Source: Streptococcus urinalis 2285-97
Lineage (GTDB): Bacteria; Bacillota; Bacilli; Lactobacillales; Streptococcaceae
NCBI RefSeq assembly: GCF_000188055.2
Contig: NZ_AEUZ02000001.1
Location: 820,001-884,000 of the forward strand
Length of the DNA stretch: 64,000 nucleotides
Reading direction: 5' to 3'
A program made the position numbers and the translations under genes. Positions within the stretch are counted from its first letter, which is position 1, and every line of letters starts with the position of its first letter. The notes beneath the pieces were generated by a model that saw only the letters and a list, made by a program, of their open reading frames with translations, searched no databases and was not told the DNA's origin. Below, one piece after another: positions 17,118 through 25,463 of the stretch.

Positions 17118-17151
17118 TATAATATATTCATAAACATAAACATGTATATAT
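17118..17151 (+). promoter_or_regulatory. Extended -10 and operator-like site before the RHH gene
   Basis: TGATATAAT (TATAAT 17118-17123) is an extended -10. Directly downstream lies ATAAACATAAACATGTATATAT (within 17130-17151). Its 17-base part at 17134-17150 equals the site at 7956-7972. A protein bound here would sit at the start of transcription, as expected for autoregulation. Confidence 0.6.
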
Positions 17152-17169
17152 CTATGAAAGGAATTTAGT

Positions 17170-17397
17170 ATGGCTTTTATAAAAGATCAAAGTGAAATGA
17201 CCAAAACATTGAGAGAAACTCTCAATAAAGAAAATAAAACAAAAATTCAAAATGATGAAGAGGCATTATTTGAGAGAAAGAAAAATTATCAATTTATGTT
17301 GAAACCATCAAATAGGGAAAAGCTACGACAATTGGCGACTGAATCAGGTAAACGTTCAGACTCTGCATTCTTAGATGATTTAATTGAAAATCTATAA
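17170..17397 (+). CDS. Ribbon-helix-helix (CopG-like) DNA-binding protein, candidate ParB partner
   Basis: The 75-residue protein has a flexible charged N-terminus and a C-terminal KNYQFMLKPSNREKLRQLA...SDSAFLDDLIENL that fits a beta strand followed by two helices, the RHH layout. Such dimers bind short AT-rich repeats in the major groove. Its place directly after parA and the repeats around both genes suggest that it is the centromere-binding protein and repressor of the cassette. The RHH call comes from pattern and context; no close family is recognised. Confidence 0.65.
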   Translation: MAFIKDQSEMTKTLRETLNKENKTKIQNDEEALFERKKNYQFMLKPSNREKLRQLATESGKRSDSAFLDDLIENL

Positions 17398-17426
17398 GTT
17401 TTAGTCATAAAGGAAGAAGGTTCGAA

Positions 17427-17735
17427 ATGGTTATTATTAATTTCAAAACGTTATGGCGTTTAGTCGGTATTTTCTTAGCTTTAATGAGCTACCAATTGTT
17501 TTATGACAAATTTGGAATTGCTTTATCATTTATGTTAGTGTTAGGGGTATTAAGTTTAGTCTTCTATCCAAAAGCTTTAATTATTATTGGAGTATTTAGT
17601 ACAGGAGTTTATTTCAGTAGAGGATTTTCATTTATTCCCGAGCTACTCATTAATGGTGTGCTATTGTTGCCAATTACAGTACTTGCTTATGGATTCCTTC
17701 AAACAGAGATATCTAGATATAAAAAAAATCGTTGA
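17427..17735 (+). CDS. Small membrane protein of the maintenance region
   Basis: The 102-residue protein has three or four hydrophobic segments (about 9-25, 31-46, 48-63, 70-92) and a basic C-terminus. ATG 17427 follows AAGGAAGAAGG by 6 bases. It sits 29 bp after the RHH gene, probably cotranscribed with it, and ends at a terminator before the transposase. I do not recognise the family. Confidence 0.65.
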   Translation: MVIINFKTLWRLVGIFLALMSYQLFYDKFGIALSFMLVLGVLSLVFYPKALIIIGVFSTGVYFSRGFSFIPELLINGVLLLPITVLAYGFLQTEISRYKKNR

Positions 17736-17736
17736 A

Positions 17737-17762
17737 AAAGAGCTAATATTTAGTTCTTTTTT
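17737..17762 (+). terminator. Terminator of the partition unit
   Basis: AAAGAGCTAA (17737-17746) pairs with TTAGTTCTTT (17750-17759, one G-U), then T residues. Confidence 0.75.
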
Positions 17763-17834
17763 CTGCATTGAAATCTATTTCATTTCTTTATAGAATAACT
17801 ATTATCGATTAAAAAATGAAATTAGAGGAATAAC

Positions 17835-19151
17835 ATGGAAGTCATTCAAGAGTCATCTATTCGGGAACAATTTAAGTCTAATAACAATACCTGGTTTCAA
17901 AATTTCATTAATGAGTATGATAATAAGATGGAAGCAACAATGAAAAACAAAGGCTATAGATGCATTCATTCCATGGAACGAACTGTCATTTTCACATTTG
18001 GAGAATTTACATTCAGACGTAAGCGCTGGAAAAAAGGAAGTAAGTGGGTAGTTCCTGTTGATACTATGTTAGGTCTCGAGAAAAATACACGTTACTCACT
18101 TGAATTTATGTACCAAGTAGCTTGCCTATCTACGCTAATGTCCTATGATATGGTTGTCAAAGCAATTGATTTAGTTTACCAAGTATCAATAACAAAGCCT
18201 TCAGTAGTTAAAGCAGTTAAAATGTGTGGAGAGTTGATCAATGAAAAAAATAATTATCGCTACTTTAATGAGTACAAACCTAAAGAGTCAATTGATATCC
18301 TGTATATTGAGGGAGACGGTGTAATGGTCAAGGCTCGAGAAAATGGTAGTGATAATAAAAATTTTGATTTGTCTCATTTCGTTTTACACACTGGTAGTTA
18401 TGAAGAATATAAAAATAGATACAAATTAGATAATAAAAAAGAGTTTATTTCTATGAAGAATTCCTCAGCAAGGGAACAGTTAATTGATTATATCTACAAT
18501 ACTTATCAAATAACTACAAAGACAATTTTAGTGACAAATTCAGACGGTGGTCATGGTTATACTCCGTACATTTTTAAAGAGCTTGCGAAAGACTTGAATG
18601 TGAAGTATCATGAGCACTTCTGGGACGAATACCATGTTAATAAATTAGTCAAAGAATACTATAAAGAAATGCCTATCACCCTTCTTGAAAAAGTTTTTAA
18701 GGCCTTAAAAAAACACTCTAAGAGTGAGTTAGAGATGGTCCTAGATACTACAGAAAGCATTCTTACAAGTGAAGTCGAGGAAGAAAAATTTTCGATATTC
18801 AAAAGAAAACTCCTAAATAACTTTCAATATCTTAAGCCTGCTAAGTTTAGAGGATTAAAGCCACAAGGAATTGGCATTATGGAAAGTCAGCATCGAAAAG
18901 TAACCTATAGAATGAAAAAACGGGGGATGTACTGGAGCAAGAGGGGAGCTAGTACAATGAGTCAAATGATTGTGTTGTCTTACGAAGGAAAACTTCATGA
19001 TCTTTTTTTTGGTCCTTGGAGAAAAGAATATGAGCCGTATAAAGAAATTACTAATTTTTCAGCTGCGGATATTTTTAATTATTCTTCAGATGAAAGAAAT
19101 TATCAATTGCCTAAGTTAGCTTTAAATGCGACATATCGATATAAAAAGTAA
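17835..19151 (+). CDS. ISLre2-like (UPF0236) DDE transposase of the element
   Basis: The 438-residue protein has the UPF0236/ISLre2 pattern: an N-terminal region with GEFTFRRKRW, then IEGDG with aspartate 161, TNSDGGHGY with aspartate 237, and a late glutamate, probably E350 in GIMESQHRK, followed by SKRGASTMSQM. These fit the DDE triad of the Mutator superfamily (IS256, ISLre2). TnGBS elements use such a transposase in place of an integrase. It is full length for the family and uninterrupted, so it may be active. It is the last gene of the element. The assignment of E350 is tentative. Confidence 0.85.
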   Translation: MEVIQESSIREQFKSNNNTWFQNFINEYDNKMEATMKNKGYRCIHSMERTVIFTFGEFTFRRKRWKKGSKWVVPVDTMLGLEKNTRYSLEFMYQVACLSTLMSYDMVVKAIDLVYQVSITKPSVVKAVKMCGELINEKNNYRYFNEYKPKESIDILYIEGDGVMVKARENGSDNKNFDLSHFVLHTGSYEEYKNRYKLDNKKEFISMKNSSAREQLIDYIYNTYQITTKTILVTNSDGGHGYTPYIFKELAKDLNVKYHEHFWDEYHVNKLVKEYYKEMPITLLEKVFKALKKHSKSELEMVLDTTESILTSEVEEEKFSIFKRKLLNNFQYLKPAKFRGLKPQGIGIMESQHRKVTYRMKKRGMYWSKRGASTMSQMIVLSYEGKLHDLFFGPWRKEYEPYKEITNFSAADIFNYSSDERNYQLPKLALNATYRYKK

Positions 19152-19172
19152 CATCTTTTAAGTAAAATAAAA

Positions 19173-19196
19173 AAGCGCCATTAAAAGGGCTTATTT
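19173..19196 (+). terminator. Weak terminator after the transposase
   Basis: AAGCGCC (19173-19179) pairs with GGGCTT (19187-19192) with one bulged G, followed by TTATTT without a clean T run. Confidence 0.4.
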
Positions 19197-19220
19197 GTCT
19201 TACATTTTTCTTAAAAAAGC

Positions 19221-19410
19221 TTGTTATTCCTATACTAGTGTGCTATAATTAAGGAAATTTAATCGAATAAAAGAAGCGCAGTGGCGGTAACCACTACGCT
19301 TTACCGAGTAAGACCTATTTCAACGCCCCTTACTCAGTCTTTATCATATGATACAGGATAACACCGAATCTGTCAAGACTGAGCAAAGGAAAATTTGTTC
19401 AGTCTTTTTT
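19221..19410 (+). ncRNA. Candidate small RNA, sense member of a convergent pair
   Basis: TTGTTA (19221-19226) and TATAAT (19244-19249), 17 bp apart, predict a start near 19256. A forward terminator follows: AAGACTGAGC (19375-19384) with GTTCAGTCTT (19397-19406, one G-U) and a T run. The transcript of about 150 nt holds no frame with a ribosome site; a 26-codon GTG frame and a 33-codon ATG frame are not convincing. The reverse RNA at 19262-19341 is fully complementary to part of it. Confidence 0.5.
19262..19376 (-). ncRNA. Candidate antisense RNA resembling a type I antitoxin RNA
   Basis: On the minus strand, TTGACA (19376-19371) and TATCAT (19353-19348) are 17 bp apart and predict a start near 19341. 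The transcript of about 80 nt ends in a hairpin (19301-19291 with 19284-19274) that pairs fully, with one G-U, only when read on this strand, followed by TTCTTTTATT. Size, strong promoter and shared hairpin recall RNA II of Fst/par addiction modules. No Fst-like toxin frame is seen, so the toxin is missing or the system is different. Confidence 0.5.
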
Positions 19411-19491
19411 AAAAAGAAACTCGGTAGGTTCTCCTTAATAGATAATTGACGATTCTAAAAAATTCTTCCACATACCGTTTAAAATTAAGAG

Positions 19492-19585
19492 TTGAACTAT
19501 TCTGAACTATATTGTACAATTATAGAATATTTCGGCAGGTGGACATCGATTGTACACCGAAAGCCTTGTTAAGCAGGGCTTTTTT
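19492..19585 (+). ncRNA. Second candidate small RNA before rodA
   Basis: TTGAAC (19492-19497) and TACAAT (19515-19520), 17 bp apart, are followed by a hairpin with TTTCGG/CCGAAA arms. A terminator then follows: AAGCCTTG (19561-19568) with CAGGGCTT (19574-19581, one G-U) and six T residues. The transcript would be about 60 nt with no coding capacity. A CiaR-type TTTAAG direct repeat is not present in the right place. Confidence 0.45.
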
Positions 19586-19726
19586 GTATTGTTTTTGTTT
19601 TCAAGTTCCATATTGGGATGAATATAGTTTTTTTTATCAAATTGGTTGATACTATAAAAAGTCAAATATACCAGAGTTTACAGACAATATTTATTAAAGA
19701 TCTTTCAATACTTAATAACCTTATTT
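19586..19726. other. Gene-free stretch between the second small RNA and the rodA promoter
   Basis: No gene is seen. An interrupted inverted repeat lies at 19623-19656 (TATAGT + ATCAA against TTGAT + ACTATA, with a T-run bulge). The right end of the element could fall here if the insertion targeted the rodA promoter. Confidence 0.4.
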
Positions 19727-19747
19727 TTCAAAAATTATGATTAAAAG

Positions 19748-19756
19748 TGTTATAAT
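19748..19756 (+). promoter_or_regulatory. Extended -10 promoter of rodA
   Basis: TGTTATAAT with TATAAT at 19751-19756; a weak -35 (TTCAAA, 19727-19732) is 18 bp upstream. Confidence 0.65.
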
Positions 19757-19791
19757 AGTACCTATCAATTTCGAGGAGTTTTTTTCAAAAA

Positions 19792-21000
19792 ATGAGTGAC
19801 AAAAGTAAGGGTATTGACTTCTGGTTGATTACACCTGTTTTAATTTTACTAGCGACTGGTTTACTTTCTATATATATTGCTTCATCACATGATTATCCTA
19901 AAGAAGTGGTTTCAATTATGTCTCAGCAAGCATTGTGGCTAGTTATTGGGTGTTTGATTGCAGCAGTGGTAATGCTTTTTAGTACGGAATTTCTTTGGAA
20001 GGTAACTCCGTTTTTATATGCTTTTGGATTGATTCTTATGGTATTGCCGATTTTTTACTATAGTCCAACCCTCTATCAGGCAACGGGTGCAAAAAACTGG
20101 ATAAACATCCAGGGTGTTACCTTATTTCAACCATCAGAATTTATGAAAATTGCTTATATTTTAATGTTAGCAAGATTATCAATTTGGTTTAAGCAAAAAG
20201 AAAAACAGCCAAGTTTCAAAAATGATTGGAAAGTTATTGGCTTATATACTCTCGTAACGATACCTGTGTTAGCATTATTAGCCTTACAAAAAGATTTCGG
20301 GACTGCATTAGTCTTTATGGCTATATATGCAGGAATGTTGATTTTGGCTGGTATTTCCTGGTGGATTATCCTACCAACAGTCTTACTTGTTGTTGTGTTT
20401 ATTATTTCATTTATTGTTTTGTTTAGTTTTGAGCAAGGAAAAGAATTCTTATTTAATATTGGAATGGACACATACCAAATTAATCGGATTTCTGCTTGGC
20501 TGAATCCTTTTGATTTTGCAGAATCAATTGCCTATCAACAAACTCAAGGTATGATTGCCATTGGAAGTGGTGGTATTCATGGATCTGGTTTTGATGTTGC
20601 CAATTTAGCCGTTCCTGTCAGAGAAAGTGACATGATTTTTACAGTTATAGCTGAAAATTTTGGCTTCTTAGGATCTGCTTTTATTTTGGCATTATATCTT
20701 CTCATTATTTACCGAATGATTCGTGTCACATTTGCTTCTAATAATAAATTTTATACTTATATTTCTACTGGCTTTATCATGATGATTCTATTTCATATTT
20801 TCGAAAATATCGGTGCATCATTAGGTATTTTACCTTTGACAGGTATTCCTTTACCTTTTATCTCTCAAGGAGGAAGTTCACTTGTTTCAAATTTAATTGG
20901 TGTTGGTTTAGTACTGTCAATGTATCATCAAAATTATTATCAAGATAATCCGCAAACACTTGTTTACAAAAGACGTAAAAGTAAAAAGAAGAGCCACTGA
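19792..21000 (+). CDS. rodA: RodA/FtsW-family peptidoglycan glycosyltransferase
   Basis: The 402-residue integral membrane protein has about ten membrane segments and SEDS-family marks: TGAKNWI (about residue 100), FQPSEFMKI and LQKDFGTAL, and near the end GIPLPFISQGGSSL. SEDS proteins polymerise lipid II into glycan strands with a partner penicillin-binding protein. The basic tail (RRKSKKKSH) is typical. In streptococci the copy next to gyrB is the RodA type for peripheral growth, so RodA is preferred over FtsW. GAGGAG lies 14 bases before ATG 19792, which is long. The stop is inside the terminator. Confidence 0.85.
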   Translation: MSDKSKGIDFWLITPVLILLATGLLSIYIASSHDYPKEVVSIMSQQALWLVIGCLIAAVVMLFSTEFLWKVTPFLYAFGLILMVLPIFYYSPTLYQATGAKNWINIQGVTLFQPSEFMKIAYILMLARLSIWFKQKEKQPSFKNDWKVIGLYTLVTIPVLALLALQKDFGTALVFMAIYAGMLILAGISWWIILPTVLLVVVFIISFIVLFSFEQGKEFLFNIGMDTYQINRISAWLNPFDFAESIAYQQTQGMIAIGSGGIHGSGFDVANLAVPVRESDMIFTVIAENFGFLGSAFILALYLLIIYRMIRVTFASNNKFYTYISTGFIMMILFHIFENIGASLGILPLTGIPLPFISQGGSSLVSNLIGVGLVLSMYHQNYYQDNPQTLVYKRRKSKKKSH

Positions 21001-21015
21001 AAACTCTTCTTTTTT
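20984..21015 (+). terminator. Terminator of rodA
   Basis: AAAAGAAGAG (20984-20993) pairs with CTCTTCTTTT (21004-21013). The rodA stop codon lies in the loop. Confidence 0.85.
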
Positions 21016-21048
21016 AGTGATTTCTAACTATATAATATTGCTAAATTA

Positions 21049-21064
21049 TGATATAATGTTAGCA
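21049..21064 (+). promoter_or_regulatory. Extended -10 giving a leaderless start for the HAD gene
   Basis: TGATATAAT (TATAAT 21052-21057) ends 6 nt before ATG 21064. The expected transcription start coincides with the A of the start codon and no ribosome site is present. Confidence 0.65.
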
Positions 21065-21624
21065 TGAGATACCGTGATTATATATGGGACTTAGGTGGAA
21101 CTTTACTTGATAATTATGAAGTTTCAACTCAAGCTTTTATTGAAACATTAGACCAGTATGGTAAAGTTGCAAATCATGACCAAGTCTATTCAAAATTAAA
21201 AGAATCCACTGCAATTGCAATTGAAACTTTTGCAAGTGATATTCCACATTTTTTAAAAGCTTATAAAGACAGAGAAGCTCAGCATTTAGAGTTGCCACAG
21301 TTAGTTCTTGGTGCTAAAGAAATTTTAGCTAAGATTGTGAGAGAAGATTCGAGAAATTTTTTAGTCTCTCATAGAGATAGACAAGTTTTGAGCCTATTAA
21401 AGGCAACCGATATTGAGTCTTATTTTGTTGAAGTTGTCACATCAGAATCAGGTTTTAAACGAAAACCAAGTCCAGAGAGTTTCATCTATTTAAAAGACAA
21501 ATATCATATTGATAATGCCTTAGTTATTGGCGATAGAGAAATTGATAGTTTGGCAGGAAAGAGCGCAGGTTTTGATACCTTATTAGTAGACGGAAAAACG
21601 TCTTTGTTGGAGATTGTAAAATAA
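21064..21624 (+). CDS. HAD-superfamily hydrolase with altered motif I
   Basis: The 186-residue protein has the HAD layout: motif I IWDLGGTLLDN near the start, motif II LVSHRD, a lysine in KRKPSPESF, and the motif IV acidic pair in VIGDREIDSLAG. It resembles phosphoglycolate-phosphatase-like proteins that precede gyrB in streptococci. In motif I the second aspartate of DxD is Gly (DLGGT); that residue is the general acid in phosphatases, so activity may be weak or different. It probably shares a transcript with gyrB, which starts directly after its stop codon. Confidence 0.8.
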   Translation: MRYRDYIWDLGGTLLDNYEVSTQAFIETLDQYGKVANHDQVYSKLKESTAIAIETFASDIPHFLKAYKDREAQHLELPQLVLGAKEILAKIVREDSRNFLVSHRDRQVLSLLKATDIESYFVEVVTSESGFKRKPSPESFIYLKDKYHIDNALVIGDREIDSLAGKSAGFDTLLVDGKTSLLEIVK

Positions 21625-23577
21625 ATGACAGAAGAAAATAGAAATTTAGAAGAATTAGCAAAAGAATATGATGCTAGCCAGATTCAAGTTTTAGAAGGAC
21701 TAGAAGCTGTTCGAATGAGACCAGGGATGTATATTGGGTCTACCTCTAAAGAAGGGCTACATCACTTAGTTTGGGAAATTGTTGATAACTCTATTGATGA
21801 AGCTTTGGCAGGGTTTGCTAGTCATATTGAAGTGTTTATTGAACAAGATAACTCAATTACCGTAGTTGATGATGGACGAGGAATCCCAGTCGATATTCAA
21901 GAAAAAACAGGTCGACCTGCTGTAGAAACTGTTTTTACAGTACTCCATGCTGGTGGTAAATTTGGAGGTGGCGGTTATAAAGTTTCAGGTGGGCTTCATG
22001 GTGTCGGTTCTTCTGTAGTAAACGCTTTATCAACACAACTGGATGTTAAAGTCTATAAAAATGGTTCAATTCATTATCAAGAGTATCACCGAGGTGTTGT
22101 TGTGGCTGATTTACAAATCATTGGTGAAACAGATTTAACGGGAACCACTGTTCATTTTACACCAGATGATACAATCTTTACGGAAACTACAGAATATGAT
22201 TTTGAAAAATTAGCTAAACGTATTCAAGAACTAGCTTTCTTAAATCGAGGACTTCGCATCTCAATTACTGACAAACGTGAAGGTAAAGAACAAGAAAGAC
22301 ACTTCCATTATGAAGGTGGGATAGCTAGTTATGTTGAGTATATCAATGAAAATAAAGATGTTATCTTTGAGAATCCAATTTACACAGATGGTGAACTAGA
22401 GGGCATAACTGTTGAAGTTGCTATGCAATACACATCAGGTTACCATGAAAATGTTATGAGTTTTGCTAATAATATTCATACTCATGAAGGTGGTACACAT
22501 GAACAAGGCTTTAGAACTGCATTAACACGTGTCATTAATGATTATGCTAAGAAAAATAAAATTCTTAAAGAAAATGATGATAATTTATCTGGTGAGGATG
22601 TGAGAGAAGGACTAACTGCAGTTATTTCTGTTAAACATCCAAATCCACAGTTCGAAGGTCAAACGAAAACAAAACTTGGAAATTCTGAAGTGGTTAAAAT
22701 CACAAATAGACTTTTTAGTGATGCTTTTAATCGTTTCTTACTTGAAAATCCTCAGGTAGCTCGTAAAATCGTCGAAAAAGGAATTTTGGCATCAAAAGCG
22801 AGAATTGCTGCAAAACGAGCCCGTGAAGTAACACGTAAAAAGTCTGGTTTAGAAATTTCAAATCTTCCTGGTAAATTAGCAGATTGTTCATCAAATAACG
22901 CTGAGATGAACGAATTGTTTATTGTCGAAGGTGACTCAGCAGGTGGTTCAGCTAAATCTGGTCGTAATCGTGAGTTTCAAGCTATATTACCAATTCGTGG
23001 GAAAATCCTTAATGTTGAAAAAGCAACAATGGATAAGATTTTAGCTAATGAAGAAATCAGATCACTTTTTACAGCAATGGGAACTGGTTTTGGTGCTGAT
23101 TTTGATGTGACAAAATCAAGATATCAAAAACTTGTTATTATGACAGATGCAGATGTTGATGGAGCCCATATCAGAACATTACTTCTAACACTTATTTATC
23201 GTTTTATGCGTCCAGTACTTGAAGCTGGTTATGTTTATATTGCACAACCACCAATCTATGGTGTTAAAGTTGGAAGTGAAGTAAAAGCTTATATTCAACC
23301 AGGAAATAATCAAGAAGAAGAACTAAAATTAGCTCTTGAAAAATATAGTTCAGGTCGTTCAAAACCATCAGTTCAACGCTATAAAGGTTTGGGTGAGATG
23401 GATGATCACCAGTTATGGGAAACAACAATGGATCCTGAAAATCGTCTAATGGCACGTGTAAGTGTTGATGACGCTGCTGAAGCTGACAAAATTTTTGACA
23501 TGTTGATGGGTGATCGTGTAGAGCCACGACGTGAATTTATTGAAGAAAATGCTGTTTACAGTACGCTTGATATTTAA
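21625..23577 (+). CDS. gyrB: DNA gyrase subunit B
   Basis: The 650-residue protein shows the GHKL ATPase domain ([26 protein letters not shown]), the transducer, and the TOPRIM domain with EGDSAGG and the acidic pair of [10 protein letters not shown], then the C-terminal QRYKGLGEM. With GyrA it puts negative supercoils into DNA using ATP and is the target of coumarins. ATG follows the HAD stop directly, with GGAG 12 bases upstream, so translation is coupled. Length is normal for the family. Confidence 0.97.
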   Translation: MTEENRNLEELAKEYDASQIQVLEGLEAVRMRPGMYIGSTSKEGLHHLVWEIVDNSIDEALAGFASHIEVFIEQDNSITVVDDGRGIPVDIQEKTGRPAVETVFTVLHAGGKFGGGGYKVSGGLHGVGSSVVNALSTQLDVKVYKNGSIHYQEYHRGVVVADLQIIGETDLTGTTVHFTPDDTIFTETTEYDFEKLAKRIQELAFLNRGLRISITDKREGKEQERHFHYEGGIASYVEYINENKDVIFENPIYTDGELEGITVEVAMQYTSGYHENVMSFANNIHTHEGGTHEQGFRTALTRVINDYAKKNKILKENDDNLSGEDVREGLTAVISVKHPNPQFEGQTKTKLGNSEVVKITNRLFSDAFNRFLLENPQVARKIVEKGILASKARIAAKRAREVTRKKSGLEISNLPGKLADCSSNNAEMNELFIVEGDSAGGSAKSGRNREFQAILPIRGKILNVEKATMDKILANEEIRSLFTAMGTGFGADFDVTKSRYQKLVIMTDADVDGAHIRTLLLTLIYRFMRPVLEAGYVYIAQPPIYGVKVGSEVKAYIQPGNNQEEELKLALEKYSSGRSKPSVQRYKGLGEMDDHQLWETTMDPENRLMARVSVDDAAEADKIFDMLMGDRVEPRREFIEENAVYSTLDI

Positions 23578-23589
23578 TCTGATATTATT

Positions 23590-23618
23590 TTGAAAAGCAT
23601 TTTATAATATGCTATAAT
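23590..23618 (+). promoter_or_regulatory. Promoter of ezrA
   Basis: TTGAAA (23590-23595) and TATAAT (23613-23618) with a 17-bp spacer; AAGGAG precedes ATG 23674. Confidence 0.75.
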
Positions 23619-23673
23619 CTTAATGTTATAGTGTATTTTTACGTTAAAAGAATCATGTGTTAAGGAGATTAAG

Positions 23674-25398
23674 ATGTCTAGCGGAGTTATATTGCTGATT
23701 GTAGCGATAGTCTTATTAGTGATTATTGCCTATTTGATCGGTGTTATTATAAGAAAACGAAATGATTCGTTGATTGCAAGTCTAGAAGAAAGAAAGCAAA
23801 AATTATTTGAACTGCCTGTAAATGATGAGATTGAAGAAGTAAAGGCACTTCATTTAATTGGACAAAGTCAAGTCGCTTTTCGTGAATGGAATCAAAAATG
23901 GGTTGATTTATCCTTAAATTCATTTTCTGATATTGAACATCATATTTATGAAGCCGAAAGTTTAAATGACACTTTTAATTTTATTCGTGCAAAACATGAA
24001 ATAAAAAATGTTGAAAGCCAATTAAACTTAGTTGAAGAAGATATCACTTCTATTAGAGATGCACTTGCTATCTTAAAAGAACAGGAAGAAAAAAATAGTG
24101 CGAGAGTTACACATGCGCTAGACTTATACGAGACACTACAAGCTTCCATTGAAGAAAATGAAGATAATTTTGGGTCAACGATGCCTGAGATCGATAAGCA
24201 AATGAAAAATATTGAAGCTGAATTTTCTCAATTTGTTGCTCTTAACTCTTCTGGTGACCCTGTTGAAGCTTCTAAAGTATTAGACAAAGCTGAAGAACAT
24301 ACTATTGCTTTAGGTCAAATTAGTGAACAAATACCAGCTATTGTGGCAAAATTAGAAGATGACTTTCCAGATCAACTTGATGACCTAGAAAATGGTTATC
24401 GTCGCCTTCTAGAAGAAAACTACTATTTCCCTGAAAAAAATATCGAAACGAGATTCCAAGAGATTCGTGAATCTATCCGAGCAAATTCTTCTGAGTTAGT
24501 CACACTTGATTTGGATCGAGCTCGTGAAGAAAATAGTCATATTCAAGAAAAAATTGATCTTTTATATGATATTTTTGAAAGAGAAATTGCAGCTTATAAA
24601 GTAGTTGTTAAGAATAGTAAAATTTTACCAAAATATCTTGAACATGCGAAACAAAATAATAAACAGCTTGAAAGCGAAATTAAGCGTTTATCACATAAAT
24701 ATATCCTAAATGAAAATGAAGGACTAAATGTCAAATTATTTAATAAACAATTAGTTGAAATTGAAGAAACTTCATTACCGCTAGCAAAAGAATATAAAGA
24801 AAAACCAAAACCTTATTCAGATATAATGGTAACATTAGATAAAAGTATTGACTCCTTATCAACAATTGAAGAAGGTCAAATGTGTGTTTTCAATGAAGTA
24901 AAAGATATCGAACATATTGAAACAGTTGCTAGACAAAAATTAGATCAATATGTTAATCAACTTCATATGATTAAACGCTTTATGGAAAAACGTAATTTAC
25001 CAGGTATACCTCAAGATTTTCTTACAATTTTCTTCACAACAAGTTCTCAATTAGAAGCTTTAATGGATGAATTAAGTAAAGGACGTATTAATATTGAGTC
25101 TGTTTCAAGATTGACAGAAGTTGCTTCATCAGCGATAGATAATTTAGAAGAAACGACTTATCAAGTTGTTCAAAATGCTACATTAACGGAACAATTGTTA
25201 CAATATTCAAATCGCTACCGTAGTTTCGAAGCTGGTGTTCAACATAGCTTCGAACAAGCTTTGAAATTATTTGAAGTCGATTATGATTACAGAGCTTCAT
25301 TTGAAGAGATTTCTTATGCTTTAGAAACAGTTGAACCTGGTGTAACAGATCGATTTGTTTCATCATATGAGAAAACAAGAGAACAAATGAGATTTTAA
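23674..25398 (+). CDS. ezrA: Septation ring formation regulator EzrA
   Basis: The 574-residue protein has one N-terminal membrane segment (about 4-26) and an almost wholly helical cytoplasmic part with spectrin-like coiled-coil repeats. This is the EzrA layout, with usual streptococcal length. It binds FtsZ at midcell and links it to wall synthesis. Its place after gyrB is the common streptococcal one. It has its own promoter and a terminator at 25408. Confidence 0.92.
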   Translation: MSSGVILLIVAIVLLVIIAYLIGVIIRKRNDSLIASLEERKQKLFELPVNDEIEEVKALHLIGQSQVAFREWNQKWVDLSLNSFSDIEHHIYEAESLNDTFNFIRAKHEIKNVESQLNLVEEDITSIRDALAILKEQEEKNSARVTHALDLYETLQASIEENEDNFGSTMPEIDKQMKNIEAEFSQFVALNSSGDPVEASKVLDKAEEHTIALGQISEQIPAIVAKLEDDFPDQLDDLENGYRRLLEENYYFPEKNIETRFQEIRESIRANSSELVTLDLDRAREENSHIQEKIDLLYDIFEREIAAYKVVVKNSKILPKYLEHAKQNNKQLESEIKRLSHKYILNENEGLNVKLFNKQLVEIEETSLPLAKEYKEKPKPYSDIMVTLDKSIDSLSTIEEGQMCVFNEVKDIEHIETVARQKLDQYVNQLHMIKRFMEKRNLPGIPQDFLTIFFTTSSQLEALMDELSKGRINIESVSRLTEVASSAIDNLEETTYQVVQNATLTEQLLQYSNRYRSFEAGVQHSFEQALKLFEVDYDYRASFEEISYALETVEPGVTDRFVSSYEKTREQMRF

Positions 25399-25407
25399 AT
25401 TAAAATG

Positions 25408-25439
25408 GTTAGTTTTCAATTGAAGACTAACTTTTTTTT
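25408..25439 (+). terminator. Terminator of ezrA
   Basis: GTTAGTTTTC (25408-25417) pairs with GAAGACTAAC (25422-25431, one G-U), then eight T residues. Confidence 0.88.
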
Positions 25440-25463
25440 GAAACTTAAAAAGAAGGTGATTTA

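Larger units (their letters stand above)
1..19205. mobile_element. Right part of a TnGBS-like integrative and conjugative element
   Basis: The block holds a VirD4-type coupling protein, VirB4-, VirB6- and VirB8-like proteins, a wall hydrolase, SSB, a ParA/RHH partition pair, LPXTG adhesins and a terminal ISLre2-like DDE transposase. No tyrosine or serine integrase is seen. Known TnGBS elements of streptococci combine a DDE transposase of the Mutator superfamily with a type IV secretion system and plasmid-like partition genes. The left end, relaxase, oriT and replication initiator lie outside the window. The right end is inferred: TnGBS elements insert about 15-17 bp upstream of a -35 box, and such a position (about 19205) lies 54 bp after the transposase stop. 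An end nearer 19710, before the rodA promoter, is also possible. Confidence 0.75.

Noticed and set aside
19281..19361. 26-codon GTG frame inside the sense small RNA
   Set aside because: It begins inside the shared hairpin and lacks a ribosome site; conservation there is better explained by RNA pairing.
19349..19450. 33-codon ATG frame inside the sense small RNA (MIQDNTESVK...)
   Set aside because: No ribosome site, polar composition unlike Fst-type toxins, and it runs through the forward terminator hairpin.
19441..19527. CiaR-controlled csRNA before rodA
   Set aside because: The promoter at 19492 lacks the TTTAAG-N5-TTTAAG repeat at the required distance from the -10 box.
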